Below are positions 40,500 to 49,083 of a stretch of 64,000 bases of DNA, in pieces. The DNA is from Ignavibacteriales bacterium. Its GTDB lineage: Bacteria; Bacteroidota; Ignavibacteria; UBA10030; SZUA-254. Below the pieces are notes generated by a model. It saw only the letters and a list, made by a program, of their open reading frames with translations. It had not been told where the DNA came from and searched no databases. Within the stretch, counting starts at the first letter, position 1. Every line of letters begins with the position of its first letter. A program made the translations under genes and the position numbers. The DNA lies in contig JACRFD010000083.1 of the NCBI GenBank assembly GCA_016218025.1, positions 1-64,000 of the forward strand. Reading direction: 5' to 3'.

Positions 40500-42602
40500 A
40501 TGAAGGAATATACAGCTGAATTTATTCGCAATATAACATTAGTAGGACACGGTGGTTCTGGTAAAACTTCTTTTGCCGAAGCGTGTCTGTTCACCGCAGG
40601 CACAACCACACGGCTTGGCAAAGTTGAGGAAGGGAATACACTGTCTGATTATAGGCAGGATGAAATTGAAAGGCAAATTTCAATAAACTCATCGCTATTA
40701 TTTTGCGAATGGAAAAGTTCCAAAATTAATATTGTTGACACACCCGGATATACAGATTTTACGGGAGAGGTTCGAAGTGCTTTGCGTGTAGCTGATACGG
40801 CTATTATTTTCCTGAAGGCAGTTGAGGGCGGAGAGGTGGGAACTGAAGTTGTGTGGAAATATACTAAGGAGTTAAATAAAAGTTCAGTTTTTGTAATCAA
40901 CAAGCTGGATAACGAAAATTCGAATTATGAGGAAGTAGTTGCAAAAGCAAAAGAACAATTTTCATATGATTTAATTGCCATACAATTTCCGGTCACTCAG
41001 GGATTAGCATTTGAATCTCTAATCGATTTGCTCAGAATGAAAATGTTGAAATATACACGTGATGGAAAAGGGAAGTACACCGAAGCTGACATCCCAGCCG
41101 ATTTAAAATCGAAAGCTGATAAATTGCGTGAACAGTTGATTGAGAAAATTGCCGAGGCAGATGAAAAATTATTAGATACATTCTTTAGCAACGGAACTTT
41201 GACTGATGATGAAATTAAGCTTGGCCTGAAAATAGGAATTCGCACAAGAAAATTATTCCCTATTTTATGCTCCGCAGGGTCACATAATCTTGGAATAGCC
41301 TCGGTCCTTGATTTTATAGTTGATTATTTCCCCAATCCTCTTGAAATTAAAACTCCAGATGCACAAATTCCGGGTGGCAATGATGATAAAAAGGTTTCAT
41401 TAAAGTGTGACCCAAGTGGTCAACCAGTAATGTTTGTGTTTAAAACAGTGTCGGAACCTCATGTCGGTGAATTATCTTATTTTCGTGTGTTCTCGGGAAC
41501 AATTTCACCTGGATTGGACCTTCAAAATAATTCAAACAATAAACCGGAGCGGTTAGCTCAATTATTTTTAATGAATGGCCGTGAACGAAAAGAGATTGGA
41601 AAAATATTTGCCGGAGATATCGGTGCTGTTGTGAAGTTGAAAGATACACATACAAACGATACTCTCAGTTCGAAAGCATTTTCAGTTCAGATGCCTCAAA
41701 CCACATTTCCGGCTCCAGTAATAACCATGGCTATCGCACCAAAATCAAAAGGAGATGAAGATAAGATCGCGAACGGATTACATAGTTTGCACGAAGAAGA
41801 TTTAACATTCATAATGACTGTTGATGCTGAATTACATCAAACGGTAATTAGCGGCCAGGGTGAACTCCATCTTCAGATAATGATCAACAGATTGAAGGCA
41901 AAGTATGGCGTTGATGTAGATCTTGTTGAACCAAAAATACCTTACAGGGAAACTATTCGCGGCCGTGCCAATGAAGTTGAATACAAGCACAAGAAACAAA
42001 CAGGCGGCAGAGGACAATACGGTCATGTGTTGTTAAAAATTGAACCGTTAGCCCGCGGTGGCGGTTTTGAATTTGTTGATGCAATCGTTGGTGGTGTTGT
42101 TCCGGGTCGGTTCGTACCTGCGGTAGAAAAAGGAGTTGTTGAAGCTATGGTTGGCGGAGTGATTGCAGGTTGCAAAGTTGTGGATGTTAAAGTGACACTC
42201 TTTTATGGATCGTACCATGATGTTGATTCTGATGAACATTCATTCAAAATTGCCGGACGGATGGGATTCAAGAAAGGATTCAAAGAAGCAAAACCAATTC
42301 TTCTCGAGCCGATTTATGAAATTGAAGTTACTGTCCCCGAAGAATATATGGGTGACGTAATGGGTGATATCTCAAGTCGGAGAGGAAAGATACTTGGAAT
42401 GGATTCCGATGGATCGCACCAAATAATAAAGGCACTTGTACCTCTTAAGGAATTGCACCGGTATTCAACCAACCTCAGATCTATGACTCAGGGAAGGGGA
42501 ATGCACAAGCAGAAATTCGATCATTATGAAGAAATGCCGAGAGAGGTTAGCGATAAAATTGTTGCTGAACACGAGAAACAAAAGGTTGAAGAAGAAGCAT
42601 AA
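40500..42602 (+). CDS. EF-G-like translational GTPase (paralogue class)
   Basis: A 700-residue GTPase with the full EF-G layout: G domain (about 1-270), domain II, III, IV and V. The P-loop is GHGGSGKTS rather than the GHIDAGKTT of canonical EF-G; DTPGYTDF (G3) and NKLD (G4) are present. The switch I segment reads ERQISINSS instead of ERGITIKSA. Domain IV shows TGGRGQYGHV. These are the marks of the EF-G-like (paralogue, EF-G2 type) family, which may work in ribosome recycling or under stress. A canonical fusA is presumably elsewhere. A leader hairpin precedes and an intrinsic terminator follows. Confidence 0.88.
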   Translation: MKEYTAEFIRNITLVGHGGSGKTSFAEACLFTAGTTTRLGKVEEGNTLSDYRQDEIERQISINSSLLFCEWKSSKINIVDTPGYTDFTGEVRSALRVADTAIIFLKAVEGGEVGTEVVWKYTKELNKSSVFVINKLDNENSNYEEVVAKAKEQFSYDLIAIQFPVTQGLAFESLIDLLRMKMLKYTRDGKGKYTEADIPADLKSKADKLREQLIEKIAEADEKLLDTFFSNGTLTDDEIKLGLKIGIRTRKLFPILCSAGSHNLGIASVLDFIVDYFPNPLEIKTPDAQIPGGNDDKKVSLKCDPSGQPVMFVFKTVSEPHVGELSYFRVFSGTISPGLDLQNNSNNKPERLAQLFLMNGRERKEIGKIFAGDIGAVVKLKDTHTNDTLSSKAFSVQMPQTTFPAPVITMAIAPKSKGDEDKIANGLHSLHEEDLTFIMTVDAELHQTVISGQGELHLQIMINRLKAKYGVDVDLVEPKIPYRETIRGRANEVEYKHKKQTGGRGQYGHVLLKIEPLARGGGFEFVDAIVGGVVPGRFVPAVEKGVVEAMVGGVIAGCKVVDVKVTLFYGSYHDVDSDEHSFKIAGRMGFKKGFKEAKPILLEPIYEIEVTVPEEYMGDVMGDISSRRGKILGMDSDGSHQIIKALVPLKELHRYSTNLRSMTQGRGMHKQKFDHYEEMPREVSDKIVAEHEKQKVEEEA

Positions 42603-42626
42603 AGGAATCTTAATAGCGATTAATCT

Positions 42627-42659
42627 AACGAAGCAATCTGCGAGGCGGGTTGCTTCGTT
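42627..42659 (+). terminator. Intrinsic terminator after the EF-G-like gene
   Basis: AACGAAGCAA (42627-42636) pairs with TTGCTTCGTT (42650-42659), a perfect 10-bp stem with a 13-nt loop, 25 nt after the stop codon. The T-run is short. Confidence 0.7.
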
Positions 42660-42689
42660 CATTTATCATCAACATTGAAAGAAAATAAA

Positions 42690-43190
42690 ATGGACCGGTT
42701 ATTTTCACCATGGCGATCAAAATATATCGATACTTTTTCTAAAGATAATCAAACTACTGATGAATGCATTTTTTGCGCCGCATTTAAATCTCAAAATGAT
42801 GAAGAAAAATTGATCGTGCAGCGTGGAAAATATTCTTTCATTATAATGAATCTTTTTCCGTACAACAGCGGTCATTTAATGATTGTCCCGAACAGACATA
42901 CGGCGGAATTAGGCGATTTATCGGATGCGGAAATGCTGGAGATTATGAAATCAATTCAATTTGTTGTGAAATGTCTGCAATCTATCTCACATCCTGATGG
43001 ATTTAATATCGGATCGAATTTGGGCCGCTCTGCGGGTGCGGGAATTGATAAACATCTCCATTTTCATGTGGTTCCCCGTTGGAGTGGTGACACTAATTTC
43101 ATGCCTACACTTTCAGATACAAAGATTATTTCTGAAGATATGAATGTTACTTGGAAGAAAATCAGAGATTTTATGAGCAATCTCCCTTGA
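42690..43190 (+). CDS. HIT-family nucleotide hydrolase (AP4A phosphorylase-like)
   Basis: A 166-residue histidine-triad protein. It starts with MDRLFSPWRSKYI, typical of the AP4A-type group, has two cysteines (CIFCAAF) and the catalytic motif HLHFHVVPRW (HxHxH). ATG at 42690 is the logical start; the TTG at 42675 would add five residues before this conserved beginning. The family cleaves dinucleoside polyphosphates or removes AMP from modified nucleotides. It stands alone between the EF-G-like gene and the ECF sigma gene. Confidence 0.92.
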   Translation: MDRLFSPWRSKYIDTFSKDNQTTDECIFCAAFKSQNDEEKLIVQRGKYSFIIMNLFPYNSGHLMIVPNRHTAELGDLSDAEMLEIMKSIQFVVKCLQSISHPDGFNIGSNLGRSAGAGIDKHLHFHVVPRWSGDTNFMPTLSDTKIISEDMNVTWKKIRDFMSNLP

Positions 43191-43324
43191 AAGCATCCTA
43201 TTTAAAATCATACTAAATATGGGAATTTTAACAATTAAGATGGAAGTAGTCGATTAATATCATGTTAAGCTATTAAACTTTCCGGCAGTTAATCAATCTA
43301 AAAGCAAGATGATACACAGATAGA

Positions 43325-43876
43325 ATGACTGAAAAAACCGATTATGAACTCGTTGACGGATTCAAAAACGGAAATGATAAATGTTTTAACGAGTTGGTAA
43401 ATAGATATAAAGAAAGAGTATATTGGACTGCCAGGCGGGTTGTAACTACGCATCAGGATGCCGACGATGTTGTACAGGATGTATTTGTAAATATGTATGA
43501 CGGTTTAAAAGATTTTCGAGGTGATTCAAACTTGTTTACCTGGTTGTACCGTATAACAATAAATGTATCGCTAAATTTATTACGAAAGAATAAGATCAGA
43601 CAGTTCATACCATACGAAGGATACATTGAAGATTTATTGCCTTCATCAGAAACTGCTGACGCAAAAATTATGACGCAGGAATATCAGACTGCTCTCGAAC
43701 AGGCAATTCTTAGTTTACCGTCTAAACAAAAAGCTGTTTTTACAATGAGATACTATGATGAATTACCATTTAAAGATATTTCAAAAATATTAAAAAAATC
43801 GGTCGGTGGAACAAAGGCAAATTATTTTCAAGCAGTGAAAAAAATATCTGATAAAATCAGAAAAGAGTTTAATTAA
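43325..43876 (+). CDS. ECF-subfamily RNA polymerase sigma factor
   Basis: A 183-residue sigma factor. Region 2 is visible (FNELVNRYKERVYWTARRV, DADDVVQDVFVNMYDGL) with the recognition TWLYRITINVSLNLLR, and region 4 has LPSKQKAVFTMRYYDELPF, then a helix-turn-helix. There is no region 1 or 3, as expected for ECF. Its stop overlaps the ATG of the anti-sigma gene by one base (TAATG), giving stoichiometric expression. No clear autoregulated promoter is visible upstream by eye. Confidence 0.93.
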   Translation: MTEKTDYELVDGFKNGNDKCFNELVNRYKERVYWTARRVVTTHQDADDVVQDVFVNMYDGLKDFRGDSNLFTWLYRITINVSLNLLRKNKIRQFIPYEGYIEDLLPSSETADAKIMTQEYQTALEQAILSLPSKQKAVFTMRYYDELPFKDISKILKKSVGGTKANYFQAVKKISDKIRKEFN

Positions 43877-44472
43877 TGAAATGCTCTGAACTAGCAAAAT
43901 ATATCGTAGATTATCATCTTCAAAAATTAGCTGACCAGGAAAACCAGGTTATTAAAAATCATCTGGCAGAATGCCGGAAGTGTCAAATGCTGGCGGTAGA
44001 AATTAGTCGAACATTAAAATACATCCAGCAAGAAAAACCATGGCAACCTTATCAGCAATATTGGGATAATCTTCTTCCCCGCATTCGTACGAGAATAGAA
44101 CAAAAGCAAAAAAAATCTTTTGCTCAACAGATATTCCAAACATTAGTTCCTGTTGCCGCTTCGATTGTATTAGTGTTCTTCTTATTGAATATTCGCGTAG
44201 GAAAGATGGATACGGATTATCTTTCGATGAACTTGAATTCGATACCGGCTGATGAGTTAAGCGAATATTATACATCGCTCGCTTTCAATGAGGGTGGTGA
44301 AAAGTTGTTTCTCGACTCTTCTTCAGCAACGGTTAATGATCCTGAAATAGTTAAGGAATTACTAATCCAAGATAATAAAAATTATGCTGCCGCTTATCTT
44401 GATGATACCGAGCTTCTCTCTTCATTAAGTGAGGCAGAAGATGCTCTGATTGTATCATCATTGCAGAAATGA
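43876..44472 (+). CDS. Anti-sigma factor, zinc-finger (HC2-type) membrane protein
   Basis: A 198-residue single-pass membrane protein. An N-terminal cytoplasmic HxxxCxxC motif (HLAECRKCQ, near residue 30) is the zf-HC2 sigma-binding domain. A membrane helix (VPVAASIVLVFFLLNI) sits at about 94-109 and an acidic periplasmic part follows. It should hold the upstream ECF sigma factor inactive until an envelope signal releases it. The gene is translationally coupled to the sigma factor and is followed by a Spy/CpxP-like gene. The full zinc site (His, Cys, Cys) is intact. Confidence 0.85.
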   Translation: MKCSELAKYIVDYHLQKLADQENQVIKNHLAECRKCQMLAVEISRTLKYIQQEKPWQPYQQYWDNLLPRIRTRIEQKQKKSFAQQIFQTLVPVAASIVLVFFLLNIRVGKMDTDYLSMNLNSIPADELSEYYTSLAFNEGGEKLFLDSSSATVNDPEIVKELLIQDNKNYAAAYLDDTELLSSLSEAEDALIVSSLQK

Positions 44473-44498
44473 TAAATTAAAGTATGAATGAGGTAAAT

Positions 44499-44993
44499 AT
44501 GAAAAAAATCTGGATCGCTCTTATTTTTATGATGTTGCTTATAAATCAATATTCAGATGGCCAGTATCGCCACAGGCCCGGCATGCAAGGAGGACAAAGA
44601 CCGGAAAAGCTGGAGAAATACAGGAAGATGCGGATGATCGAATATCTAAATCTATCCGAGGATGATGCAATAAAATTTTTTGCAAAACATAATACACTCG
44701 AACAAGCCATGCGGGATATGATGGTGAAACGTGATGAATTGGTGGATGATCTGGAACAAAAAATAAAAAGTAATACCGGAATAAGTGAAGTAACGGTTGC
44801 TGCAGAGAAGATCAGAAGCATCGATAAAGAGATGTTCGATCAAAGGCAAAAATTTCAGGACGACATAAAGCGTACACTTACACCTATTCAATTTGCGAAG
44901 TTTATATTATTCGAGCGGGATTTTGGAAGAAAAGTACGCGATGCTATAAGAGAATTAGGTCCGGAACTGCCCCCAAACCCAGACAGAGAATAA
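44499..44993 (+). CDS. Spy/CpxP-like periplasmic protein
   Basis: A 164-residue exported helical protein. ATG at 44499 (GAGGT 7 nt upstream) is favoured over 44484, giving a signal peptide MKKIWIALIFMMLLI. The mature protein is Met/Arg/Glu-rich with LTXXQ-like LTPIQFAKFILFERDF, the Spy/CpxP signature, and a long helix. It follows the ECF sigma/anti-sigma pair, so it may be an envelope chaperone or a stress sensor that modulates the anti-sigma factor. A link to zinc or misfolding stress is inference. Confidence 0.75.
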   Translation: MKKIWIALIFMMLLINQYSDGQYRHRPGMQGGQRPEKLEKYRKMRMIEYLNLSEDDAIKFFAKHNTLEQAMRDMMVKRDELVDDLEQKIKSNTGISEVTVAAEKIRSIDKEMFDQRQKFQDDIKRTLTPIQFAKFILFERDFGRKVRDAIRELGPELPPNPDRE

Positions 44994-45044
44994 GATAACA
45001 ATCGCCATAATTATCTAATCATACTATTACCCTTTCAACAACCT

Positions 45045-46202
45045 ATGCGAAAGGTATATTTAGACTATACATCAACCACACCTTGCCATCATCTTGTAAT
45101 AGATGCGATGAAAGAATTATGGGGTGAGAAATATGGCAATCCATCTTCGTTTCATTCTTTCGGTAGAGAAGCCAGAGCATTGCTTGATAACAGTAGAGAA
45201 ATTATAGCTCATGCAATCGGAGCTCATCCTTCTGAAATTATTTTTGTCAGTGGAGGTACTGAAGCTATTAACTATGCTATTAAAGGTATATCTCAAAAGA
45301 TCATAGGAGAAGGGAAAAATCATATAATAACCTCAGCGACCGAACACTCAGCTGTTTTAGAAACAGTGGCATATCTGAATAATCAAAGATTTGATGTCAC
45401 TCGACTTCGTGTCGGTGAAGATGGTTTGATTGACCTTGATGATTTGAGATCAGCTATTACGAATAAAACAGGTTTAATATCGATAATGCATGTTAACAAT
45501 GAAACTGGTGTCATTCATACAGTTGAAGAGATATCTTCTATTGCGAAAGAAAGAGGGATTATCTTTTTTTCAGATTCAGTTCAATCGTTTGGAAAAATTC
45601 CTGTAAATGTTAGCTCAGGTGCAGACTTGCTTTCGTTCTCTGCTCATAAAATTTATGGGCCAAAAGGGATCGGAGCTTTATTTGTTCGTAGGGGGTTAGA
45701 TATCGAAAAATATTTTCACGGTGGTGGTCAGGAAAGAGGAAGACGTGCCGGAACAGAAAGTGTTCCTTTAGCGGTTGGATTTGGCAGAGCCGTCGAGCTA
45801 TTCAAAGAATCTTTTGATGACAAAAATAAATTGATAACAAGACTTAATGAAATGTTATTAAAATTACTCCAGAATAAATTCCACTATATTATTATCAATG
45901 GTAATCGGAAACTTTCAGTACCTCATATAGTAAACATATCTTTTGACTCAAATAAAATCAATATGGACGGTGATGCCTTATTGTATAATCTTGATCTTGA
46001 CGGGATTGCAGTTACCAGCGGATCTGCGTGTAGTACTGGTACATTAAAACCGTCTCATGTTCTAATGGCAATGGGAAGAAATCCTGAAACGGCACGTGCA
46101 TCACTTCGAATATCGATCGGAAATCAAACAAGTGAAGAAGATATTATATATTTTGTGGATAGATTAGAGTTGATCGTCAAAAGAATCGGCAAGCAGATTT
46201 AA
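45045..46202 (+). CDS. Cysteine desulfurase (NifS/IscS-like)
   Basis: A 385-residue PLP enzyme. It shows the N-terminal VYLDYTSTTPCHH, PLP-binding HNNETGVIHTVEE-like region, the Schiff-base lysine in FSAHKIYGPKGIGALFV and the catalytic cysteine loop SGSACSTGTLKPSHVL. It makes persulfide sulfur for Fe-S clusters, thiamine or thiouridine. ThiI in this window lacks its own rhodanese domain and could accept sulfur from this enzyme. A short intergenic gap separates it from the Spy-like gene, so co-transcription is possible. It converges directly with ppx, with no bases between the stops. Confidence 0.92.
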   Translation: MRKVYLDYTSTTPCHHLVIDAMKELWGEKYGNPSSFHSFGREARALLDNSREIIAHAIGAHPSEIIFVSGGTEAINYAIKGISQKIIGEGKNHIITSATEHSAVLETVAYLNNQRFDVTRLRVGEDGLIDLDDLRSAITNKTGLISIMHVNNETGVIHTVEEISSIAKERGIIFFSDSVQSFGKIPVNVSSGADLLSFSAHKIYGPKGIGALFVRRGLDIEKYFHGGGQERGRRAGTESVPLAVGFGRAVELFKESFDDKNKLITRLNEMLLKLLQNKFHYIIINGNRKLSVPHIVNISFDSNKINMDGDALLYNLDLDGIAVTSGSACSTGTLKPSHVLMAMGRNPETARASLRISIGNQTSEEDIIYFVDRLELIVKRIGKQI

Positions 46203-47129
46203 TTATCTATAAGATTTGTTTTTATTCCATTCTTCTAAAACCATCCCATACCTTAAACCACGCTCACTAACTGTTATTTCGTAAAATTTAAAATATTCCA
46301 TGAATTCTTTCAGAATGAATACTCCTGTAGGTAAAATATCTTCTCTTCCAATTGCAGCATCGGAAAGATTTAAAATTTCTTCAGGACTTAAATGAAATAA
46401 TATCTTTGACCACTTAATAATATTGTCCAATTTAAGATTGTAACCTTTTATTTTATCGATTTCGAACATTTTTAAGTTTTGATCCAGGCAAGCTAAAGTT
46501 GTAACAGTGCCGGCAACTCCAACCAGCATTTTATTGTTTGATGGAGGGTTTGGTATTGTGTTGAAAATATGGTGTAGATATTTTGCGGCTGGTTTTTGAT
46601 TATCATCAGATTGAGTTTGCGTTCTGAAATAATTTTCAAATAAACTTACTGCTCCGAGCGGTAAACTATTGTAGGCAATAGCCTCTTTTCTAAGTTCGAT
46701 AATTTCAGTGCTTCCACCACCAATATCCAGAACAACTATATCATTGGGAGTGTTCTTAAAACAGTTCACTGTTCCCAAAAAAGTAAGTTCTGCTTCTTTC
46801 TCTGCGGTAATGACGTTTATTCTTTTCCCATATATTTTTTCAATCCGGTGAATGATTTCATTTTTATTCGAACACTCACGCATTGCGCGCGTGGCAAAGA
46901 TGACTGTAGAATTGACATTAAATTTATTCGATATCTTTGTAAACTCATCAATAATCGAAATCAATTTATTTATCGAAATATCAGATATAAATCCGGTTGA
47001 TTTAAGATCATTCCCTAATCTTGGAAATCTTTGCTGATGATCTAATACAGAGATATTGCCACCTTCATTTACCTCTGCAATCAATTGGAGGGTAGTATTT
47101 GTACCTATATCAATAGCTGAAATAATCAT
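46203..47129 (-). CDS. Ppx/GppA-family phosphatase
   Basis: A 308-residue minus-strand protein of the exopolyphosphatase / guanosine pentaphosphatase family. It shows AIDIGTNTTLQLIAEV at the start and VVLDIGGGSTEII near residue 133, the two phosphate-binding motifs of the ASKHA fold, and VAGTVTTLACLDQ. It lacks the C-terminal HD-like extension of long Ppx proteins, so it is the short form. Its ATG overlaps the prmA stop by 4 nt, so it is downstream in a minus-strand unit with the M28 peptidase and PrmA. Confidence 0.88.
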   Translation of the reverse strand: MIISAIDIGTNTTLQLIAEVNEGGNISVLDHQQRFPRLGNDLKSTGFISDISINKLISIIDEFTKISNKFNVNSTVIFATRAMRECSNKNEIIHRIEKIYGKRINVITAEKEAELTFLGTVNCFKNTPNDIVVLDIGGGSTEIIELRKEAIAYNSLPLGAVSLFENYFRTQTQSDDNQKPAAKYLHHIFNTIPNPPSNNKMLVGVAGTVTTLACLDQNLKMFEIDKIKGYNLKLDNIIKWSKILFHLSPEEILNLSDAAIGREDILPTGVFILKEFMEYFKFYEITVSERGLRYGMVLEEWNKNKSYR

Positions 47130-47977
47130 TTAGAATTTTTTGCTGAGATAGCGATCCATTCGTTTTCGGAAATTATTTCGACAACTTGAAAAGCATAGTT
47201 TTTCAACTGGGCAAGCATTTCTGCTTCGTCGGTTTGTAATAATCCGGAAAGTAAAATAATTCCATTATTCTTTAGAATTCGGTTGAACTGCCCAAGCATC
47301 TGTATGTTAGTATTTAAAGTCAGATTTGCAGTGATGAGATCAAATTGATTCGTCTTAAATTCATACAATTCTTTCTTGTTAATCTCAACAAATGACGAGA
47401 CATGATTCAATTGAATATTTTCAACAGCGTTTTCTATCGACCAGTCATCATTGTCGATGCCAACTGCATGTGCGGCTCCTAATTTAATAGCCGCAATAGC
47501 TAAAATTCCGGTACCTGTGCCTACATCAATAATTATTGAACCTGATTGGATATATCCTTCTAATAATTTTAAAGTTAAACGTGTTGTTTCGTGATAACCG
47601 GTACCAAACGACATCTTCGGATCGATTTCGATTATCAATCTGTTATTTGCATTATGATAGGTAGACCATGATGGTTTTATAACAAATCTCTGACCGATTT
47701 TGATTGGTTGAATTGTTTTTTCCCACTCGGCATTCCAATTGGTCTCTTCAATTTCTTTTATATGAATTACAGCATTCGATGAAATATCTTGAATTAATTT
47801 TTGAAGTTTATTTTGAAATAATTGACTGTCTCCGGCAAGTCGTGATTTGTCGATGTAACAAATTAAAAATGAATTGGTCTGTTCAAATCCTTCGCATCCT
47901 AGTTCGATCATTGTAGGGATCAGCATTTCTTGTTGTTGTTCAGTTCCGCTGATTGATATTTCAAGATAAGTTTTCAT
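47126..47977 (-). CDS. prmA: Ribosomal protein L11 methyltransferase
   Basis: A 283-residue SAM-dependent methyltransferase. It has an N-terminal substrate-binding domain (MKTYLEISISGTEQQQEMLI), the SAM motif IDVGTGTGILAIAAIKLG and AVGIDND, then LITANLTLNTN at the catalytic NxxL-type site. The start is ATG at 47977, because the longer frame up to 48049 would overlap the upstream peptidase gene by 67 nt and is not conserved in the family. It trimethylates ribosomal protein L11. The stop overlaps the ppx start codon. Confidence 0.9.
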   Translation of the reverse strand: MKTYLEISISGTEQQQEMLIPTMIELGCEGFEQTNSFLICYIDKSRLAGDSQLFQNKLQKLIQDISSNAVIHIKEIEETNWNAEWEKTIQPIKIGQRFVIKPSWSTYHNANNRLIIEIDPKMSFGTGYHETTRLTLKLLEGYIQSGSIIIDVGTGTGILAIAAIKLGAAHAVGIDNDDWSIENAVENIQLNHVSSFVEINKKELYEFKTNQFDLITANLTLNTNIQMLGQFNRILKNNGIILLSGLLQTDEAEMLAQLKNYAFQVVEIISENEWIAISAKNSK

Positions 47978-47982
47978 CGAAA

Positions 47983-48951
47983 TTAATTGTAATTGTAAAT
48001 AAGGTGCAATAAAACTTTTCCAACAGCTTCTAAACTTTCCGGACTGCATTTATTTGGAGTGTCTTCCGATGTATGCCAATAACGGTTTGAATCATCAGGA
48101 TAGGCAAAATCTATGATGTTAATTGTTGGTATTCCGGCATCATTTAAAGGAAGATGATCATCGGTTATCCAGTTTTGTATTTCATCACTAAATTGGGTTA
48201 TCCCGAGATCCCTGCCGGTAGCCCAGATTCTATCAACAACATTTGGAGCATACCCGATTGAATATCTTTCTTTTTTTAATTCCAGTTCGGCATCTCCCAC
48301 CATATCAAGCAACACTCCAAATACCGGTTTATAATTTTTGGGAAGATTCTTTGCAAAGTACCTAGCCCCTAAAAGATAATTCTTTGTGTCACCCTCAAGT
48401 CCATAATCTTCTCCGTCAGTGAATAAAATGTCGACACCGATGTTGGGTCTTGACGATTTTAATAATCTTGATATCTCCATAAGAACGGCAACACCGCTGG
48501 CACCGTCATTTGCTCCCAAAACTGGTTTATTTCTTTTTGCAGGATCGGGGTCTTGATCTGATCGCGGTCTTGAGTCCCAATGTGCTAATAAAAGAATCCG
48601 GATATTGGATTGACGATTGAATGATGAAAATATATTTGTCATTTTCAACATTTTTCCATCATAGCCATTATGTGTAAAAGTTTGCAGTTCTACATAATCT
48701 GCATATTGCTTCATGAACGAATTCAGAAAATTCAAGCATTTTTCATGTCGCAGGCTCCCCGGATCCCTCGGCCCGAAATCTGTTTGTTTTAATAAATATT
48801 CGTAAGATTTTTGTGAGTTAAATACCGGTACTATCGGTTTATTTTGCTGCACAGAATTTTTTGATTCTGAGACCTCATTATTTTTTTTACTGTTTGAACC
48901 ACAACCAAAAAAGCCCAAAAGGAGGAGGATTATGCTGATAAAATTTTTCAT
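47983..48951 (-). CDS. M28-family zinc peptidase / glutaminyl cyclase-like lipoprotein
   Basis: A 322-residue lipoprotein (leader ending LGFFGC, Cys17). The catalytic domain shows LAHWDSRP (metal His), VLGANDGASGVA (bridging Asp), FTDGEDYGLEG (catalytic Glu), LLDMVGD and the final HTSEDTPNKC metal His. These fit QPCT-type glutaminyl-peptide cyclotransferases, which form N-terminal pyroglutamate, as well as M28 aminopeptidases; QPCT-like is favoured by the LLDMVGDAELEL region. It is first in the minus-strand unit with prmA and ppx. Confidence 0.85.
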   Translation of the reverse strand: MKNFISIILLLLGFFGCGSNSKKNNEVSESKNSVQQNKPIVPVFNSQKSYEYLLKQTDFGPRDPGSLRHEKCLNFLNSFMKQYADYVELQTFTHNGYDGKMLKMTNIFSSFNRQSNIRILLLAHWDSRPRSDQDPDPAKRNKPVLGANDGASGVAVLMEISRLLKSSRPNIGVDILFTDGEDYGLEGDTKNYLLGARYFAKNLPKNYKPVFGVLLDMVGDAELELKKERYSIGYAPNVVDRIWATGRDLGITQFSDEIQNWITDDHLPLNDAGIPTINIIDFAYPDDSNRYWHTSEDTPNKCSPESLEAVGKVLLHLIYNYN

Positions 48952-49083
48952 AGTTAATGATTAATTAATAATTTAAAATCTACAAAAAAGAGAATCGATT
49001 AGCAATCATATAATATGAAACTTTTTTTGAGCTGCTTCGTTGAATATATCAAGATAATAAATGTATCTTTTATGGAGTTTAGG

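Noticed and set aside
47978..48049. Longer start for prmA
   Set aside because: It overlaps the upstream M28 peptidase coding end and adds residues not related to PrmA; MKTYLEISI is the natural start.
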